From positions 1 to 22,407 of the forward strand of contig CAIWTL010000705.1 of NCBI GenBank assembly GCA_903915555.1: a stretch of DNA of 22,407 bases, read 5' to 3'. Of this stretch, positions 21,232-22,407 are shown piece after piece. Origin of the DNA: an uncultured Micrococcales bacterium. GTDB lineage: Bacteria; Actinomycetota; Actinomycetes; S36-B12; GCA-2699445. The translations under genes and the position numbers were made by a program. The notes below the pieces were generated by a model. That model had not been told where the DNA came from. It saw nothing but the letters and a program-made list of their open reading frames with translations, and searched no databases. Within the stretch, counting starts at the first letter, position 1. Each line of letters begins with the position of its first letter.

Positions 21232-21693
21232 ATGACCTCCTCGGGCCCGGGATCCGTAGATCGAACCGAACGACAACTCACGGCGATCCTGGCTTCGTGG
21301 GGGGCGGCCTGGGTCGTGATCGGTGGTGTCCTGTGGCTGAGGGGGGATGCGGACCGTCGCGAGTCCTTCGGACGCCAGTCCGCCGCCTGGGGCGCTGTCG
21401 ACCTGGTGATCGCAGGCGTCGGGACCCTGCGGTCCCGGCGCAGGGGTGGGGAGGGTCGTGACGATGATCGGCGGCGGCTCCATCGGATCCTCCTGATCAA
21501 CAGCGCGCTGGATGTCGGCTACGTGGCGACCGGGGCGGCGCTGATGGCCCGCGCGGAGTGGATCGGTCCTCGGCTGTCCCGGCGTCGTTCCTACGCGCCC
21601 GAGCAGCTGCGCGGGGACGGCCAGGCCATCGTCGTACAAGGCCTCTTCCTCCTGGCGCTCGACTCGGTCTTCGCGGCGCGAACACGGGGCTGA
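21232..21693 (+). CDS. Small conserved membrane protein (possibly DUF6992-like)
   Basis: A 153-aa integral membrane protein with about four hydrophobic segments (about 17-37, 50-66, 86-106, 132-148). Features resemble the small DUF6992-type family: GRQSAAWGAVDLVIAGVG (47-64), LLINSALDVGYVATGAAL (87-104) and a C-terminal GDGQAIVVQGLFLLALDSVF. Function unknown. A charged Arg/Asp-rich cytoplasmic loop spans 67-84. The ATG follows CTCGGGGTC, with no strong ribosome binding site. Divergent from the secreted-protein operon. The family name is from memory of the pattern and should be checked. Confidence 0.75.
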   Translation: MTSSGPGSVDRTERQLTAILASWGAAWVVIGGVLWLRGDADRRESFGRQSAAWGAVDLVIAGVGTLRSRRRGGEGRDDDRRRLHRILLINSALDVGYVATGAALMARAEWIGPRLSRRRSYAPEQLRGDGQAIVVQGLFLLALDSVFAARTRG

Positions 21694-21695
21694 TC

Positions 21696-21719
21696 GAGCA
21701 TCTGCTCAGCAGGGTGCTC
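21696..21719 (+). terminator. Imperfect hairpin after the membrane protein gene
   Basis: GAGCA...TGCTC encloses CTGCT-C-AGCAG, giving a bulged stem directly after the stop at 21693. It overlaps the 3' end of the minus-strand remnant at 21718. No U-tract. Confidence 0.4.
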
Positions 21720-21837
21720 AGCGCTTGACCTCGAGGGTGAATGCCGGCGACCCTTCGTCGGCCTGGCGGGTCACCTTGATCGTGAATCCGGAGTCGGTTG
21801 TCGTGACATGCTTCTCGCCGCGGCCCCGTGGAATGGT
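21718..21837 (-). pseudogene. Coding-like C-terminal fragment without a start
   Basis: The minus strand has a frame ending at TGA (21720-21718) whose last 29 codons read like a protein end (SGFTIKVTRQADEGSPAF, then TLEVKR), with about 86% G/C third positions. The frame is open back to 21903, but no ATG, GTG or TTG occurs before the GTG within the fragment, and no ribosome binding site is visible. It is probably the 3' leftover of a lost gene, or chance. No family recognised. The remainder of the gap 21838-21891 shows only a possible TACAGT (21879-21884). Confidence 0.3.
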
Positions 21838-21878
21838 GCTCCCCGGCGTCGATGCCGCATTGTGTCGGTGGCCCGACC

Positions 21879-21884
21879 TACAGT
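21879..21884 (+). promoter_or_regulatory. Candidate -10 upstream of recC
   Basis: TACAGT, with 7 nt to an ATG at 21892 that opens an 8-codon ORF (21892-21918) overlapping the recC start in another frame. No clear -35. Confidence 0.35.
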
Positions 21885-21905
21885 GAGGGCGATGAACGGG
21901 GACTC

Positions 21906-22407
21906 ATGCTCAGACTGATCACCGCGTGGTCCAGCGAGACCCTGGCCGACTGGTTGGCGGAGTGGTACTCCATGTCAGCGGTCGATCCGTTCCAACGCGA
22001 ACTGGTCGTCGTGCCCACCCCCGGGATGGAGCGTTACGTCACCCGTCGCCTCGCGCGGCGCCTCGGGGTGTCCGACCCGCTGGCCGAGGACGGCGTCTGT
22101 GCGGCGGTCGACTTCGTGCAACCCCAGGACCTGATGGCTTCGGTCCTGGCCGGCGCAGCCGACGACGGACATGACCCCTGGGTCCCCGCAGCTCTGCAGT
22201 GGTACTGCGTGCGGGCCATCGACGAACTCGTGGAGCGCCGGGACGACCGACTCACCGGGCTACGCCATCACCTGCGTGCCGATACGCGCGACGTGAGGCG
22301 GATGGGGCTCGCGCGCGACGTCGCCAATCTGTTGGACAACTACGCATCCCAGCTACCCGACCTCTTGCTCGAGTGGGCCGAAGGAAACACTGCCCAGACC
22401 CCGTCGC
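21906..22407 (+). CDS. recC: Exodeoxyribonuclease V subunit gamma, N-terminus (partial)
   Basis: The first 167 codons of RecC; the gene continues past the window edge. The N-terminus has the RecC pattern: LADWLAEWY helix, DPFQRELVVVPTPGMERYV (27-45) matching the family VVVPSPGMxRWL, and FVQPQDLM near 69-76. RecC is the Chi-recognition and scaffold subunit of the RecBCD helicase-nuclease that processes double-strand breaks; recB and recD would be expected downstream. ATG 21906 gives the normal family start; GGGGA lies about 4 nt upstream, a short spacing. A possible leaderless 8-codon uORF overlaps this start. Confidence 0.85.
   Translation, partial: MLRLITAWSSETLADWLAEWYSMSAVDPFQRELVVVPTPGMERYVTRRLARRLGVSDPLAEDGVCAAVDFVQPQDLMASVLAGAADDGHDPWVPAALQWYCVRAIDELVERRDDRLTGLRHHLRADTRDVRRMGLARDVANLLDNYASQLPDLLLEWAEGNTAQTPS

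Noticed and set aside
1..22407. CRISPR array, insertion sequence, prophage or integrase
   Set aside because: No repeated spacer-like units, transposase or integrase motifs, or terminal inverted repeats were seen on reading both strands.

Overview
This is a high-GC (roughly two-thirds G+C by eye) chromosomal segment from an actinobacterium. The evidence is the near-universal G/C in third codon positions, the family content (LppX/LprG-type lipoprotein, DUF3089 protein, tandem-domain universal stress protein, oligoribonuclease beside tRNA-His), GTG starts, and several probable leaderless genes with a TAnnnT-type -10 hexamer 6-7 nt before the start codon. The genus cannot be fixed from the sequence.

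Layout. (1) 1-2409, minus strand: a complete 5-oxoprolinase operon pxpA-pxpB-pxpC with 4-nt overlaps lies between tRNA-His(GTG) and a second tRNA cut by the window edge (probably tRNA-Lys). The last codons and stop of pxpC lie inside that tRNA. (2) 2485-5634: orn and a two-domain universal stress protein (minus) face a zinc-dependent alcohol dehydrogenase (plus). The intergenic region has two oppositely oriented DosR/DevR-like boxes and a small Cys-rich ORF with a strong ribosome binding site. (3) 5635-9639: a perfect 16-bp hairpin, a hybrid histidine kinase (PAS, kinase core, degenerate receiver, true receiver, HPt), then an LppX/LprG-like lipoprotein and a secreted fasciclin protein, with a hydrolase-like gene remnant between these two. 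(4) 9730-13614: a ClC-family transporter and a class III aminotransferase (minus), the latter divergent from a class I fructose-bisphosphate aldolase (plus). (5) 13725-15770: a four-PAS diguanylate cyclase with intact GGDEF and I-site, ending in a symmetric convergent junction with the next gene. (6) 15788-21095, minus strand, envelope-oriented: secreted metallophosphoesterase, membrane J-domain protein, secreted DUF3089 protein, secreted CrtC/AttH lipocalin-like protein, and an unrecognised secreted protein built from two similar domains with an AT-rich palindrome before its start. (7) 21232-22407: a small membrane protein, an orphan coding-like fragment, and the 5' end of recC.

How the genes relate. 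pxpABC returns 5-oxoproline to glutamate. Usp plus dehydrogenase may form a hypoxia or redox-stress unit under a DosR-type regulator. The hybrid kinase and the cyclase are two separate signalling outputs with no dedicated effector visible here. No CRISPR array, insertion sequence, prophage or integrase was seen. The most unusual points are the pxpC/tRNA overlap with an embedded tRNA promoter, the DosR-like divergent promoter with its small ORF, a recurrent -10 with GG discriminator, the secreted CrtC-like plus tandem-domain pair, and a possible leaderless uORF overlapping the recC start.
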